From positions 1,612,001-1,676,000 of the forward strand of contig NZ_CACVAO010000001.1 in assembly GCF_902726645.1 (NCBI RefSeq): a DNA stretch of 64,000 bases, written 5' to 3'. Made by a program: the position numbers and the translations under genes. A model generated the notes under the pieces. The model searched no databases. It was not told where the DNA came from and saw nothing but the letters and a program-made list of their open reading frames with translations. This DNA is from Halobacillus ihumii. GTDB taxonomy: Bacteria; Bacillota; Bacilli; Bacillales; Halobacillaceae. This document shows, piece by piece, positions 34,906 through 43,796 of the stretch (the stretch's first letter is position 1; every line of letters begins with the position of its first letter).

Positions 34906-36303
34906 TTATTTCGCTTCACCTTTTTCGCTGTTATACCATATGAATTTCCCGGTATAGCCATAAATAACCGTTATAATAATAGATATGAAGCTTAACCACA
35001 TAAAGGGCAAGTACGATAGCGTTGACACGCCTAGGACAGCTGACATATATATGCCATTATCTGACCACGGTACCATTCCGGACGTCAACGTACTCCCAGA
35101 CTCCGTATTTCGCGAAAGTACTGTACGGTCAATGTCTAAATCATCATAACGATTCTCAACAACCTTAGGTGTTAAAATTAAGGAAACGTACATCGCACAA
35201 CCAATGAGATTTCCTAAAAAGCCTACGAATACAGTAGAAGCGGTCAACCTTCCTGCGTTCGTCATAAACTTCTCAAATCGATTAACAATAACTTGGAGGG
35301 CGCCAATATGGTTTAACATTCCGCCAAAACCAAGTCCGAGCACAATAAGCAAGACAATATCTAGCATACTTGTAATTCCGCCGCGATTTAGGAGGTTATC
35401 AATAAAGTCAACGCCTGAGTCCACACTAAACCCTGCATAGGCCGTATTAATGGCTGTCACAGGAGCCATCCCTTGGAAAATGATTGCCCAAATAATACCG
35501 AATAAGGCTCCAAGCGAAATCGTAGGAATAGAAGGCTTCTTCATAACAAGCAATCCAATGACTACAAATGCAGGAACTAGAATGTACCAAGCTATATTAA
35601 AATTAGCTTTTAAAGCATTCATCACATTCTCAGTTTGGCTTAGATCAGCATTTCCATCTACATACATAAATCCAGCCAATGTAAATAACACGGCAGTAAT
35701 GATAAACGTTGGAACGCTGACATACATCATCGAACGAATATGTGAGATGACATTCACTTTTGCCATTGATGCAGCCAATACCGTACTGTCTGATAACGGT
35801 GACAATTTATCCCCGAAATAAGAACCGGATAAAACTGCACCAGCAACCATTGGTAACGGAATGCCAAGTGCGTTCCCGATGCCCATCATGGCAATCCCTG
35901 CGGTTCCGGCAGTCCCCCATGAAGTACCCGTAGCCAGGGACGTAATGGCGCAAATGATTAATGTGGCAAGGAGAAAAATACTTGGGTGAATAACTTCCAG
36001 TCCGTAATAAATAAGGCTTGGCACAACCCCTCCAGCAATCCATGAGCCAATTAACGCCCCGACTGAAATAAGAATCAATACAGCCTCTAGACCATTGTAA
36101 ATTCCATTTGTAATGGCACCTTGTAAATCATCGTATGTATGGCCAAGTTTTAATCCAAATCCGATAATAATAAACCATGAGATAAAAAGAGCCAGCTGAA
36201 TAGGTAGTTCAAAAAACATTATAAATGAAAATATAATCGCTAAAAAGATAACGAAAAATAATGCGACTTCAGTCAACTTTGGAAGTCTGGCTTGTGAAGA
36301 CAT
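34906..36303 (-). CDS. nhaC: Na+/H+ antiporter NhaC
   Basis: Sodium/proton antiporter of the NhaC family (465 aa), exporting Na+ in exchange for protons and helping pH and salt homeostasis. About eleven helices. Family blocks: VGALIGSWIAGGVVPSLIYY, TSLATGTSWGTAGTAGIAMM and GSYFGDKLSPLSDSTVLAAS near residue 185, with a C-terminal TESGSTLTSGMVPWSDNGIY. The frame extends 31 codons upstream to 36396, but the ATG at 36303 follows AGGAGG with 6-base spacing and is chosen. A clear promoter lies at 36468-36495, giving a leader of about 155 bases. It is the third sodium- or potassium-linked antiporter in the window. Confidence 0.92.
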   Translation of the reverse strand: MSSQARLPKLTEVALFFVIFLAIIFSFIMFFELPIQLALFISWFIIIGFGLKLGHTYDDLQGAITNGIYNGLEAVLILISVGALIGSWIAGGVVPSLIYYGLEVIHPSIFLLATLIICAITSLATGTSWGTAGTAGIAMMGIGNALGIPLPMVAGAVLSGSYFGDKLSPLSDSTVLAASMAKVNVISHIRSMMYVSVPTFIITAVLFTLAGFMYVDGNADLSQTENVMNALKANFNIAWYILVPAFVVIGLLVMKKPSIPTISLGALFGIIWAIIFQGMAPVTAINTAYAGFSVDSGVDFIDNLLNRGGITSMLDIVLLIVLGLGFGGMLNHIGALQVIVNRFEKFMTNAGRLTASTVFVGFLGNLIGCAMYVSLILTPKVVENRYDDLDIDRTVLSRNTESGSTLTSGMVPWSDNGIYMSAVLGVSTLSYLPFMWLSFISIIITVIYGYTGKFIWYNSEKGEAK

Positions 36304-36467
36304 ATGCTTCCTCCTGTTTTTATTATTGTCCGAACATTTGTTGATTGTACGTAATTTGATCTCCTTTCGTAAACGCTCCGATGATGAAGTTAACACTTAC
36401 AAAAGAAATAAAACTATGTACAGATAAATTGATTGAAAATAGAAAAAACGCTTTTTGCGCATGAACA

Positions 36468-36495
36468 AGTATAGCATGAGAGGAAATATAGTCAA
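36468..36495 (-). promoter_or_regulatory. predicted nhaC promoter
   Basis: Minus strand TTGACT, 16-bp spacer, TATACT. Confidence 0.65.
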
Positions 36496-36536
36496 ATCAC
36501 CTTTTTTAAACGTCAAAACGTTACAAAACACCAATA

Positions 36537-36562
36537 AAACCATGGTGAACTCACCATGGTTT
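36537..36562 (-). terminator. terminator of the thioesterase gene
   Basis: Palindrome AAACCATGGTGA / TCACCATGGTTT followed by TTATTGG on the minus strand; the T-tract is modest. Confidence 0.65.
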
Positions 36563-36587
36563 ACAAATGGATATAACGTTTTTCCAG

Positions 36588-37109
36588 TTACTCTTCCTTC
36601 TTCCAAGGTAATCCTGTTCCAAATAGTTCAGCCAGTTCCTTGGATTCTTTTCTTCTTAAATTCCGCTGTTCACGGCGTTTAGCTGCGCCTTCATGGAGCC
36701 ATTTTTCTTCCTTTGATTCCGGATATACAGGCGGGACCGGAGTCGGCTGATTATGTTCATCAACAGCAACCATTGAAAGAAACGCTGTCGTACATACTTT
36801 TCTTTCACCGGTCAGTAAATTTTCCGTAATCGCTTTAACAAACACTTCCATAGAGGTGTTGTGCGTCCAAGTTACAAAGGCTTCTAAACAAATCGTATCC
36901 CCTTCAAATACAGGTTGTAGAAAGTCTACTGAATCGGTAGATGCTGTTACAACCGGCTTGCGGCAATGACGGACAGAGGCAATCGCTGCCACATCATCGA
37001 TATAAGCCATCAGTTTTCCTCCAAATAAAGTGCCATGGCTATTTGTATCTGGTGGGAGTACGTGTGAATTCTTTACGGCTAATGAATCAATGCAAGGTTT
37101 CGCTTCCAT
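36588..37109 (-). CDS. ykhA: acyl-CoA thioesterase, hotdog fold (YkhA type)
   Basis: A 173-aa cytoplasmic hotdog-fold enzyme that hydrolyses acyl-CoA to free acid and CoA. The hallmark HVLPPDTNSHGTLFGGKLMA near residue 17 carries the catalytic N/D region; VDFLQPVFEGDTICLEAFVT and the substrate-lining TGERKVCTTAFLSMVAVDE follow. The tail is strongly charged (AAKRREQRNLRRKESKELAE). The family is close to B. subtilis YkhA and E. coli YciA. Two ATGs (37115 and 37109) are near GAGAGG; the second has better spacing. Its start lies inside the 3' end of cssS, so the two genes overlap by 23 bases and may be co-transcribed. Confidence 0.88.
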   Translation of the reverse strand: MEAKPCIDSLAVKNSHVLPPDTNSHGTLFGGKLMAYIDDVAAIASVRHCRKPVVTASTDSVDFLQPVFEGDTICLEAFVTWTHNTSMEVFVKAITENLLTGERKVCTTAFLSMVAVDEHNQPTPVPPVYPESKEEKWLHEGAAKRREQRNLRRKESKELAELFGTGLPWKKEE

Positions 37110-38511
37110 TGTCATCCCTCTCTTTCTTTCTGGAATCGTTCCCTTCCTCTATTATATCACTTCTCAATGATGACATCCTTTTTGTTAATTTCATTTCAAA
37201 GGTTGCCCCGTTTTGCTCCTTATTATTATAGGCATGGATTGTTCCACCGCTGCGCTGGACAATCGCCCGGGAAATGGCCAATCCTAGCCCCGTTTCCCCT
37301 TGTTTCCCTTTAATAAACCGTTCAAACAGTTGCGGCAGAAGCTCTTCTGGTATACCATCTCCATCATCCGTCACCAGAATTCGCAGTACATCTCCTTCAA
37401 CGTATGAACGCAGAATAACTTCATGATTGGCATGACGAATTCCGTTTCCAATCATATTAATTAAGGCCTGAAGAATGCGTTCTCTGTCCACAAACGTATG
37501 AAATGCCTCATCTGATTCGAGGCGTAATTCGATATCCCTTTCCTTTGCAAGGGGGACTAAGCGATCCTTCGCTTGCGTAATGACATCAATCACATTTGTT
37601 GCTTGCGGGTGATACACATCTTCATCGCTATCAAGTTTCGCTAACAAGATCATTTCATTTACAATCTTTTTTAGACGTTCTGTCTCACTTACAATAACCG
37701 TCAGCCCTTTATCAGCTGCATCCTTTTCAAAAACTCCGTCACGTATCCCTTCCGCATATCCTTGAATGGACATCAACGGGGTTTTTAATTCATGGGAAGC
37801 GTTTTGGAAAAACTGCTTTTGTGAGGTAATATAACGTTCCAATTCATGAGCCATTTGACGAACGCTCTGTTCAACCTCTTTTATTTCACCACTCGATTTT
37901 ACCGGCTGAACTTGAGAAAACTGCCGCTTCTCAATTTTCTTCACTTCTTGCTTCAAACGCGTAAGCGGAGTTACGAGTTTTTTAGTTAAAAAGTAACCCA
38001 TAATGATGGCAAGCATCAATCCTATAAAGAAGACACCAATCATTCGCCCTGCAAATATAGTTTGTACAACTTGCAAATCATCCAGCGGAGTCGCAATCAC
38101 TAAGATCATCCCGCTCCTGCTAGGCGCAAAACCTAAATCATATACAACATAACTTTCACCTTGATGACCTTCCCACACTTCTTCCTCAATGAGATCGCCG
38201 TCATAATTTTCAACCCATTTTTGAGCGGTTTCAGCTGGAAGTGTACTGAATAAGACTTCTTCTCCGTAACGATCAAATAACACTATAGGAAAATTACTGT
38301 CCTGAATAAATTGCGACAGTTGTGCCACTCGCTCTGACGGATTCTGCTCATTGGCAATATTTCTTAGTACTTCAGCGCGCCCTTCCAGCTGTCTTAATTC
38401 ATCCTGCACAAGCAAGTCCATTAACAAAGAATAGATGAAGAAAGCCGTAAGCGACATTATGATAATTATAATCGCAGTAAATGCTGCATTGAGCTGATAA
38501 AGGAGCCTCAT
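37087..38511 (-). CDS. cssS: sensor histidine kinase CssS
   Basis: Membrane histidine kinase of 474 aa, the sensor of a secretion-stress two-component system. Residues ~8-30 and ~150-172 are membrane helices with an outer sensor domain between them. A HAMP linker (LTKKLVTPLTRLKQEVKKIE) follows. The kinase region has the H box FFQNASHELKTPLMSIQGYA, the N box LINMIGNGIRHA, G1 LVTDDGDGIPEELLPQLFER and G2 GETGLGLAISRAIVQRSGGT. The start overlaps the cssR stop by 4 bases (ATGA), so it is translationally coupled. Naming as CssS rests on the divergent HtrB-type protease next door, as in B. subtilis; the kinase family alone would not prove it. The sensed signal is probably misfolded secreted protein. 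Confidence 0.85.
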   Translation of the reverse strand: MRLLYQLNAAFTAIIIIIMSLTAFFIYSLLMDLLVQDELRQLEGRAEVLRNIANEQNPSERVAQLSQFIQDSNFPIVLFDRYGEEVLFSTLPAETAQKWVENYDGDLIEEEVWEGHQGESYVVYDLGFAPSRSGMILVIATPLDDLQVVQTIFAGRMIGVFFIGLMLAIIMGYFLTKKLVTPLTRLKQEVKKIEKRQFSQVQPVKSSGEIKEVEQSVRQMAHELERYITSQKQFFQNASHELKTPLMSIQGYAEGIRDGVFEKDAADKGLTVIVSETERLKKIVNEMILLAKLDSDEDVYHPQATNVIDVITQAKDRLVPLAKERDIELRLESDEAFHTFVDRERILQALINMIGNGIRHANHEVILRSYVEGDVLRILVTDDGDGIPEELLPQLFERFIKGKQGETGLGLAISRAIVQRSGGTIHAYNNKEQNGATFEMKLTKRMSSLRSDIIEEGNDSRKKERDDNGSETLH

Positions 38512-39200
38512 GATGACCCCCTATTTGATCTTAATCGATAGCCATGTCCCCAGACCGTTTCTAATGGAAGGTCTTTCATTTTTTTACGAAGCCGCTTGAC
38601 CAAATCATCGACGGCCCGGTCACTGCCGAAGTAATCATCGCCCCAAACCTGAACAAGTAGTTCCTCCCTGCTAAAAGCACGGTTTTCCTGTTCTGCCAGG
38701 ATCTTTAACATTTCAAACTCCTTTGTCGTCACCTCAATTTCCACCCCTTGAAAGTAAGCACTTCGCTCGGCGTCATTTAAGGTAAGCTCATGAGCTTGAA
38801 TAAGTTCAGATGAACCTTCCTCCTCTGGTTTCATAACTTCCCATCGTTTCAAATGCCGCTTTACTCGTGCAACCAATTCCCTCGGGCTGAAAGGTTTCGT
38901 TAAATAATCATCGCCGCCTAACTCAAGGCCTAGAATTTTATCAACCTCTTCATCCTTCGCTGAAATAATGACAATCGGCACCTCTGATGTCTGTCTTACT
39001 TTTTTACAAAATTCATAGCCATCCATACCGGGAAGCATTAGATCAAGCACCCATAAGTCAGGCGGCTCCTCTTCAAACAGTTCCCATGCTGCTTCCGCTG
39101 TTTCCAGTGCCTTGACTTTAAACCCTTCTTTCATTAAGTAGCCTGTGACAATGTCGCGGATATTGGCATCATCTTCGACTAAGCCAATTGATTGATCCAT
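38508..39200 (-). CDS. cssR: response regulator CssR (OmpR family)
   Basis: DNA-binding response regulator, partner of CssS. The 230-aa protein has a receiver domain with the acidic pocket (VEDDANIRDIV), the phospho-acceptor Asp in LWVLDLMLPGMDGYEFCKKV and the Lys in GDDYLTKPFSPRELVARVKR, then an OmpR winged helix (VTTKEFEMLKILAEQENRAF, SREELLVQVWGDDYFGSDRA, VDDLVKRLRKKM). The frame is open 54 codons upstream, but that stretch is not receiver-like; the ATG at 39200 follows GGAGTG. It is divergent from the HtrB-type gene; the intergenic region has repeated TTTT-x-CA elements that may be its binding sites. Confidence 0.9.
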   Translation of the reverse strand: MDQSIGLVEDDANIRDIVTGYLMKEGFKVKALETAEAAWELFEEEPPDLWVLDLMLPGMDGYEFCKKVRQTSEVPIVIISAKDEEVDKILGLELGGDDYLTKPFSPRELVARVKRHLKRWEVMKPEEEGSSELIQAHELTLNDAERSAYFQGVEIEVTTKEFEMLKILAEQENRAFSREELLVQVWGDDYFGSDRAVDDLVKRLRKKMKDLPLETVWGHGYRLRSNRGSS

Positions 39201-39227
39201 ATTATTTTCACTCCTTACGATCAAGGC

Positions 39228-39285
39228 TTTTCTACATTTTCGCATACTTTTACGAAGAGAACCTCTTTTACACACTTTTTCCACA
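39228..39285. promoter_or_regulatory. candidate CssR-binding element array
   Basis: Five T-tract elements recur at 39228, 39237, 39248, 39266 and 39276 (TTTTCTACA, TTTTCGCATA, TTTTACGAA, TTTTACACA, TTTTTCCACA), mostly one helical turn apart, in the gap between cssR and the htrB-type gene. CssR sites of this style are known upstream of htrA and htrB in B. subtilis, but the exact consensus was not checked. Confidence 0.45.
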
Positions 39286-39424
39286 TTTACTCCAAAGTCA
39301 TGCCATAACTCATCCGTAGAATAAAAGTTGCAAGAGGGAATCAGTTCGTTATCTAAATTCATCGCTACAGTAATTCCATACTCTACTCTCTCTTATTTTT
39401 CCTAAGAAAGGGGTCATTAGAAAC

Positions 39425-40573
39425 ATGAATGATGAGAACAATAAAAAAACCAAACAGCACTACAAACGATCCGGTTTAGCTTATGGAGTATTAGGAGCTA
39501 TTATAGCCGTGTTTTTTATAACAACTGTATTCCAATGGCAGGGGATCTCGATAAACATCAATACGAGTAAACCTACTGCCCAGGCTGATGAGTTACAGCT
39601 AGGTAAAACTCAGGAAGCCGTAACGCAGGCTGTCGATGAAACAGAAGAGTCTGTTGTAGCTGTAAGCAATATTCAGGAAAGTCCCCGCGGTTTACAAAAA
39701 GCCGGCACTGGATCTGGGGTCATATACAAGAAAGACGGCGATCAAGCTTATATTGTGACCAACCATCATGTGGTAGCCAATGCTTCTGAAATTGAAGTGA
39801 TTTTAAGTGATGGTACAAAAGTAAAAGCCGAATTGAAAGGCAGTGACCCACTAACAGACCTAGCCGTTTTACAAATAGATAGCGAACATGTTGAAGGGGT
39901 TGCAGAACTAGGGTCATCCGAAGACGTAGAGGTTGGCCAAACAGCCATAGCAATCGGTAACCCGCTTGGCATGGAATTCGCTGGTTCAGTCACTAAAGGA
40001 ATTGTCAGTGGTCTTAACCGTGATATTCCAGTAGATATTAACGGAGACCAACAGCCAGACTGGCAAACCGAAGTGATTCAAACCGATGCTGCTATTAACC
40101 CAGGAAATAGCGGCGGGGCACTGGTTAATCTTCAAGGTGAAGTCATAGGAATTAATTCTATGAAGATCGCTAAAAAAGAAGTAGAAGGCATCGGCTTCGC
40201 TATTCCGATGAGTGTGGTCAAACCAGTAATTAAAGACCTAGAATCTCAAGGAAGCGTGCAGCGACCTTACATGGGTGTATCCCTGAAGGATGTAAGTGAA
40301 GTTCCGAGTCCCATTCTTGAAAGAGAATTGAACTTGCCAGGCAGCGTCCAGCATGGTGTTATTGTTGCCGGTGTAGAGCAGGGGACTCCTGCAGCTGATG
40401 CTAATCTACAAAAGTATGACGTGATTACAAAGATTGACGACGAGAAAGTAAAATCGCTCATGAGTTTACGCCAATACCTATATAAGGAAGCTAAGATTGG
40501 CGAACAGGTAGAAATGACCGTTTACCGAAATGGTGAACCAATGAAAGTTTCACTCGAACTTTCCTCCCGATAA
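39425..40573 (+). CDS. htrB: HtrA/HtrB-type membrane-anchored serine protease
   Basis: Surface quality-control protease of 382 aa. An N-terminal anchor helix spans residues ~17-38 (GLAYGVLGAIIAVFFITTVF). The trypsin-like domain has the triad H115 (IVTNHHVVANA), D145 (LTDLAVLQI) and S229 (NPGNSGGALVN). A PDZ domain follows at ~280-380 (RPYMGVSLKDVSEVPSPILE, VIVAGVEQGTPAADANLQKY). The catalytic domain faces outside. The start ATG follows AAAGGGG. Divergence from cssRS matches the B. subtilis htrB-cssRS locus, so expression is expected to rise when secreted proteins misfold. HtrA and HtrB paralogs are hard to tell apart; the locus decides. Confidence 0.9.
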   Translation: MNDENNKKTKQHYKRSGLAYGVLGAIIAVFFITTVFQWQGISININTSKPTAQADELQLGKTQEAVTQAVDETEESVVAVSNIQESPRGLQKAGTGSGVIYKKDGDQAYIVTNHHVVANASEIEVILSDGTKVKAELKGSDPLTDLAVLQIDSEHVEGVAELGSSEDVEVGQTAIAIGNPLGMEFAGSVTKGIVSGLNRDIPVDINGDQQPDWQTEVIQTDAAINPGNSGGALVNLQGEVIGINSMKIAKKEVEGIGFAIPMSVVKPVIKDLESQGSVQRPYMGVSLKDVSEVPSPILERELNLPGSVQHGVIVAGVEQGTPAADANLQKYDVITKIDDEKVKSLMSLRQYLYKEAKIGEQVEMTVYRNGEPMKVSLELSSR

Positions 40574-40597
40574 AATATAAATTTAACCTCTCTCTAG

Positions 40598-40634
40598 AAA
40601 AGGACCTGTGACTAGAAGCACAGGTCCTTTTTTT
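40598..40634. terminator. terminator between htrB and cls
   Basis: A 13-bp stem AAAAGGACCTGTG / CACAGGTCCTTTT with an 8-base loop and TTTTTTT on the plus side; it is best for htrB and may also serve cls. Confidence 0.88.
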
Positions 40635-40699
40635 ATGTTCTGATTATCAGCTCAGAACTTTAAAGTATTCGTTTTTCACCTTGATCGACAGCTGCGCCT

Positions 40700-42142
40700 C
40701 TATAGAATAGGAGATAACAGTCTTGCTATCGCTTCTTTAAATTTAACCCACGTTGAGCGATTCTTATATAATTTAAAGGTCAATTCAGTTGAATCGGTAA
40801 TATCTTCATGAAAACGGTCTGCTAACACATGTGCAATTTTTGGATGATATAAAAAGGCATTTACTTCAAAATTTAACCGGAAACTGCGTACATCGATGTT
40901 GGCTGTACCCACTGAAGCGATATTGCCGTCCACTACAAGGGTTTTCGCATGCAAGAAGCCCTTTTGATAAATGTAAACAGTAGCTCCAGCCTTTAACAAT
41001 TCACCAATGTTGGAATATGTGGCCCAATAAACAAAAGGGTGGTCTGGTTTATTAGGAATCATAATGCGCACATCAACACCTGATAAAACTGCAATTCTCA
41101 TGGCATCCAGCAAACTATCATCAGGAATGAAATAAGGTGTCTGGATATAGACATATTCTTTAGCAGACATAATCATTTTAATATATCCATTCTTGATCTG
41201 TTCCCAGTCTGAATCTGGACCGCTTGAGATGATTTGGACACCCACATCGCCTTCACCATCTGCTTGAAAATAGCGTTCATCGTAGAAAATGTCATCCCTT
41301 GAGGCATGGTTCCAGTCTAAAATAAATCGAGTCTGCATATTATTAACAGCCCCGCCTACCAGACGAACGTGCGTATCTCGCCAGTATCCAAACCGTTTAC
41401 TATACCCTAAATATTCATCACCTATATTAAACCCGCCGATATAACCAATCTTCCCATCGATAATGGCCAGCTTACGGTGATTTCGGTAATTTATTTTCAT
41501 ATTCAGTTTAGGAATCAGCGGCGGGAAGAAGGACTCCACCATCCCCCCTGCTTCCTCAATTCTTCTAATATATTTACGTCCTAATTTCCTCGAGCCCATA
41601 TCATCATACAACAGCTTCACTTCTACATTTTGTTCTGCTTTTCTAACAAGGACATCGGCCAGCCGCTGCCCTAACTGATCATCACGGACAATGTAGTAAA
41701 GAAGATGGATGTGTTCCTGTGCTTGTTCAAGATCTTCAAGTAATGCATGGAATTTTTTCTGCCCATCGGTAAAAATCTCAACCTCATTATTTTGGGTGAG
41801 CAATGCATCATTATTTTTCAATTGCATATAGATTAAATCTTCATATGGAACGATATCCTCATGATAAACTTTTAACGTATGATCCTTAATAGAACGGAGC
41901 TGGTCCTGGACCGCTGTCAAAAGCCCTAGACGACTCTTCTTATCCCAAGTAAAGATTTCTTTTTTACTTAATTTTCTTCCAAATACTAAATACAGAAAAA
42001 ATCCTGCAATTGGAATAAAGAGGAGAACCATCAACCAGGCCCAAGTTGAGCTTGCATCCCGGCGTTCAAGGAAGATAATAGCCAGTGCCAAAAGCACGTT
42101 CAATATGAGGATTACACTTAACACGTAAGGGAGAAAAATCAC
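40700..42142 (-). CDS. cls: cardiolipin synthase
   Basis: Membrane phospholipase-D-superfamily enzyme that joins two phosphatidylglycerol molecules to make cardiolipin, a lipid that rises in salt-stressed Gram-positives. The 480-aa chain has two N-terminal membrane helices (residues ~4-24 and 34-54) and two HKD motifs: H222-x-K224-x4-D229 in NHRKLAIIDGKIGYIGG and H398-x-K400-x4-D405 in LHAKTLVVDGNIASVGT. Length is normal for Bacillus Cls. The only visible Shine-Dalgarno-like stretch (AAGGTGGGGATGAGGTG) runs almost up to the ATG at 42142. It is monocistronic and convergent with htrB. I see no specific regulator. Confidence 0.93.
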   Translation of the reverse strand: MIFLPYVLSVILILNVLLALAIIFLERRDASSTWAWLMVLLFIPIAGFFLYLVFGRKLSKKEIFTWDKKSRLGLLTAVQDQLRSIKDHTLKVYHEDIVPYEDLIYMQLKNNDALLTQNNEVEIFTDGQKKFHALLEDLEQAQEHIHLLYYIVRDDQLGQRLADVLVRKAEQNVEVKLLYDDMGSRKLGRKYIRRIEEAGGMVESFFPPLIPKLNMKINYRNHRKLAIIDGKIGYIGGFNIGDEYLGYSKRFGYWRDTHVRLVGGAVNNMQTRFILDWNHASRDDIFYDERYFQADGEGDVGVQIISSGPDSDWEQIKNGYIKMIMSAKEYVYIQTPYFIPDDSLLDAMRIAVLSGVDVRIMIPNKPDHPFVYWATYSNIGELLKAGATVYIYQKGFLHAKTLVVDGNIASVGTANIDVRSFRLNFEVNAFLYHPKIAHVLADRFHEDITDSTELTFKLYKNRSTWVKFKEAIARLLSPIL

Positions 42143-42267
42143 CTCATCCCCACCTTCCTGATAACACTATTGAATATTAACTATAGCACATTTCAGTATA
42201 TGACCTAAACAAGAAAAGCGGAAGGAAGCTAACAAGAATGACACTCTCTTCACGCCTCCACAAAATA

Positions 42268-42297
42268 AGAGGCATAACTCATGACGAGTCAGCCTCT
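42268..42297 (-). terminator. niaR terminator
   Basis: Stem AGAGGC / GCCTCT with an inner GACTC-type stem, followed on the minus strand by TATTTTGT. Confidence 0.7.
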
Positions 42298-42310
42298 ATT
42301 GTACGCCTAT

Positions 42311-42847
42311 TCATTTTCCTAATAAAATCCCCTTCTCAGCAAGTTCCTGTTCTGCTTCATCTAACGCTTCGATATGGTCTGCCGAGATAGTATGTGTATG
42401 AATTCCGCCTGTCAATTCAAGTAAAAATGCTGCATTTGTGGAGCCGACCTGCTCTATAAAGCGTTGAACATCACGGCGATTTGAAATGTTTAATCGAGCT
42501 GTTAGATCACCATAAACCGGATGCTCTACGACTACATCTTCTATCTTCACCCCGTGATCAACCATGATCGTCAATTCTTCTTCGGTTTGATCAGCAGAGT
42601 GACAGCAAACAATTGTACGCTTATACGCGGGAGCTGGATTCATTTTTGTTAAATAAACATACCCTTGACTTGTGGCTACAATGGGCTCGCCACTAGCTTT
42701 TAACAGGGAAACATCCCCCACAATCACCTGCCTCGTCACGTTCATTTCTTTGGCAATGGAACTTCCTGTAAGAGGTTCATCCTGTTCCTTTAATAAAGTT
42801 AATATATGATCTCTGCGTTCATTTGCTTTCAGCTTAGATTCACTCAT
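42311..42847 (-). CDS. niaR: NiaR-type transcriptional regulator (HTH plus 3H domain)
   Basis: A 178-aa nicotinate-responsive repressor of NAD-synthesis and niacin-uptake genes. The N-terminal winged helix (RRDHILTLLKEQDEPLTGSS, IAKEMNVTRQVIVGDVSLLK) is followed by the 3H domain, named after its conserved histidines: IVCCHSADQTEEELTIMVDH, VVVEHPVYGDLTARLNI and TGGIHTHTISADHIEALDE. The ATG at 42847 follows GAGGGAG; an upstream in-frame ATG at 42883 lacks a site. No NAD gene is nearby, so it is a stand-alone regulator here. Tryptophan catabolism genes occur elsewhere in the window, but they lead to anthranilate, so a link is not claimed. Confidence 0.93.
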   Translation of the reverse strand: MSESKLKANERRDHILTLLKEQDEPLTGSSIAKEMNVTRQVIVGDVSLLKASGEPIVATSQGYVYLTKMNPAPAYKRTIVCCHSADQTEEELTIMVDHGVKIEDVVVEHPVYGDLTARLNISNRRDVQRFIEQVGSTNAAFLLELTGGIHTHTISADHIEALDEAEQELAEKGILLGK

Positions 42848-42918
42848 GTTAACGACTCCCTCGTACATATATCTTATCTCCATTTTATCACAATTACCTA
42901 TATGGAGAGAGGGGAATC

Positions 42919-43566
42919 TTACTCTGTTCTATGATTTCTCACATAATGAACGACATATAAACCAGACCCCATCAAGACCATGACCAAACCAAGCAGAAGG
43001 ATATTATATAGCGGCGTGGCTGTATCCGGAAGTCCGATTCCAGAAAACCCAACCGGCGGCTGGTCCGCCTTCTCCGGATTTTGTGCTCCTGCAAGGTTAT
43101 CAGCTCCGTCTGCGGAAAACCTGATCTCAAACCTTCCTGCGAGCCCTTGATAGTCATTTCCTAACTCAAAAGGCATCTTCACTGTAAGAGTCAATTGGTC
43201 CTCCCCGGAAACTTTCAAGGATCTTTTATCCAGTTCAGATAATTCCATTACTGAGCCAGCATATACTTGCATACCAGTTTGATCCGTAACCTTTAATCGT
43301 AGTGCTCGGAGTAATTTTTCTGATCCTCCTGTAAATTCAGATATTGTGCTATAGGTAAAGTCCCTAGTTCCTAAATTCGAGATCTTCACTTCTCTCGTCA
43401 TCGTATCTCCCGGTTTTAGATTACTTACCTCAAACAAAATTGTTTCTGGGGATGTACCGATATTTATTTCTTTTTCTTCTTCAGCAGCTTGCACGGCATC
43501 AGAAAAAACAAGTAGACACATAATCGAAAAACAAACAGCACAGACACGCCTCCAGGTTTTTACCAT
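42919..43566 (-). CDS. secreted TasA/camelysin-like protein with LPDTA sorting signal
   Basis: A 215-aa exported protein. Residues 1-28 are a signal peptide (VCAVCFSIMCLLVFSDAVQA). The mature part has an immunoglobulin-like beta domain (ILFEVSNLKPGDTMTREVKI, SNLGTRDFTYSTISEF, SGEDQLTLTVKMPFELGNDY), which resembles the camelysin/TasA group with its KPGDT motif. The C-terminus is a sortase signal: LPDTATPLYNIL, a hydrophobic span (LGLVMVLMGSGLYVV) and a basic tail (HYVRNHRTE). LPDTA is the motif recognised by class D sortases, and such a sortase gene lies divergently 230 bases away. The ATG at 43566 is 12 bases from GGAGGG. It is expected on the cell wall. Confidence 0.82.
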   Translation of the reverse strand: MVKTWRRVCAVCFSIMCLLVFSDAVQAAEEEKEINIGTSPETILFEVSNLKPGDTMTREVKISNLGTRDFTYSTISEFTGGSEKLLRALRLKVTDQTGMQVYAGSVMELSELDKRSLKVSGEDQLTLTVKMPFELGNDYQGLAGRFEIRFSADGADNLAGAQNPEKADQPPVGFSGIGLPDTATPLYNILLLGLVMVLMGSGLYVVHYVRNHRTE

Positions 43567-43796
43567 TCGCGATTCATACCCTCCTTCCTTCTGTCTTATC
43601 GTTCGTAATAAAGAACTTTAGATTATTATATAAGGTATTAACAAAATATAAAACAGTCAAAAAATAGCTTTTATTCGTTTTAAAGAACATCATTCTTCTA
43701 TTTACTATGTATATCATCGTTTCACACTAAATTACACAACTTTCATTAAAAGTCTTTGTTCTCTATAATGAAACAAATGAGAAGGGGGAAGGATTT

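Noticed and set aside
34906..36396. longer NhaC start at 36396
   Set aside because: No ribosome binding site there; a consensus AGGAGG precedes the ATG at 36303.
39201..39362. 54-codon N-terminal extension of CssR
   Set aside because: The receiver domain begins at the ATG at 39200 with its own binding site; the extension matches no domain and covers the regulatory gap.
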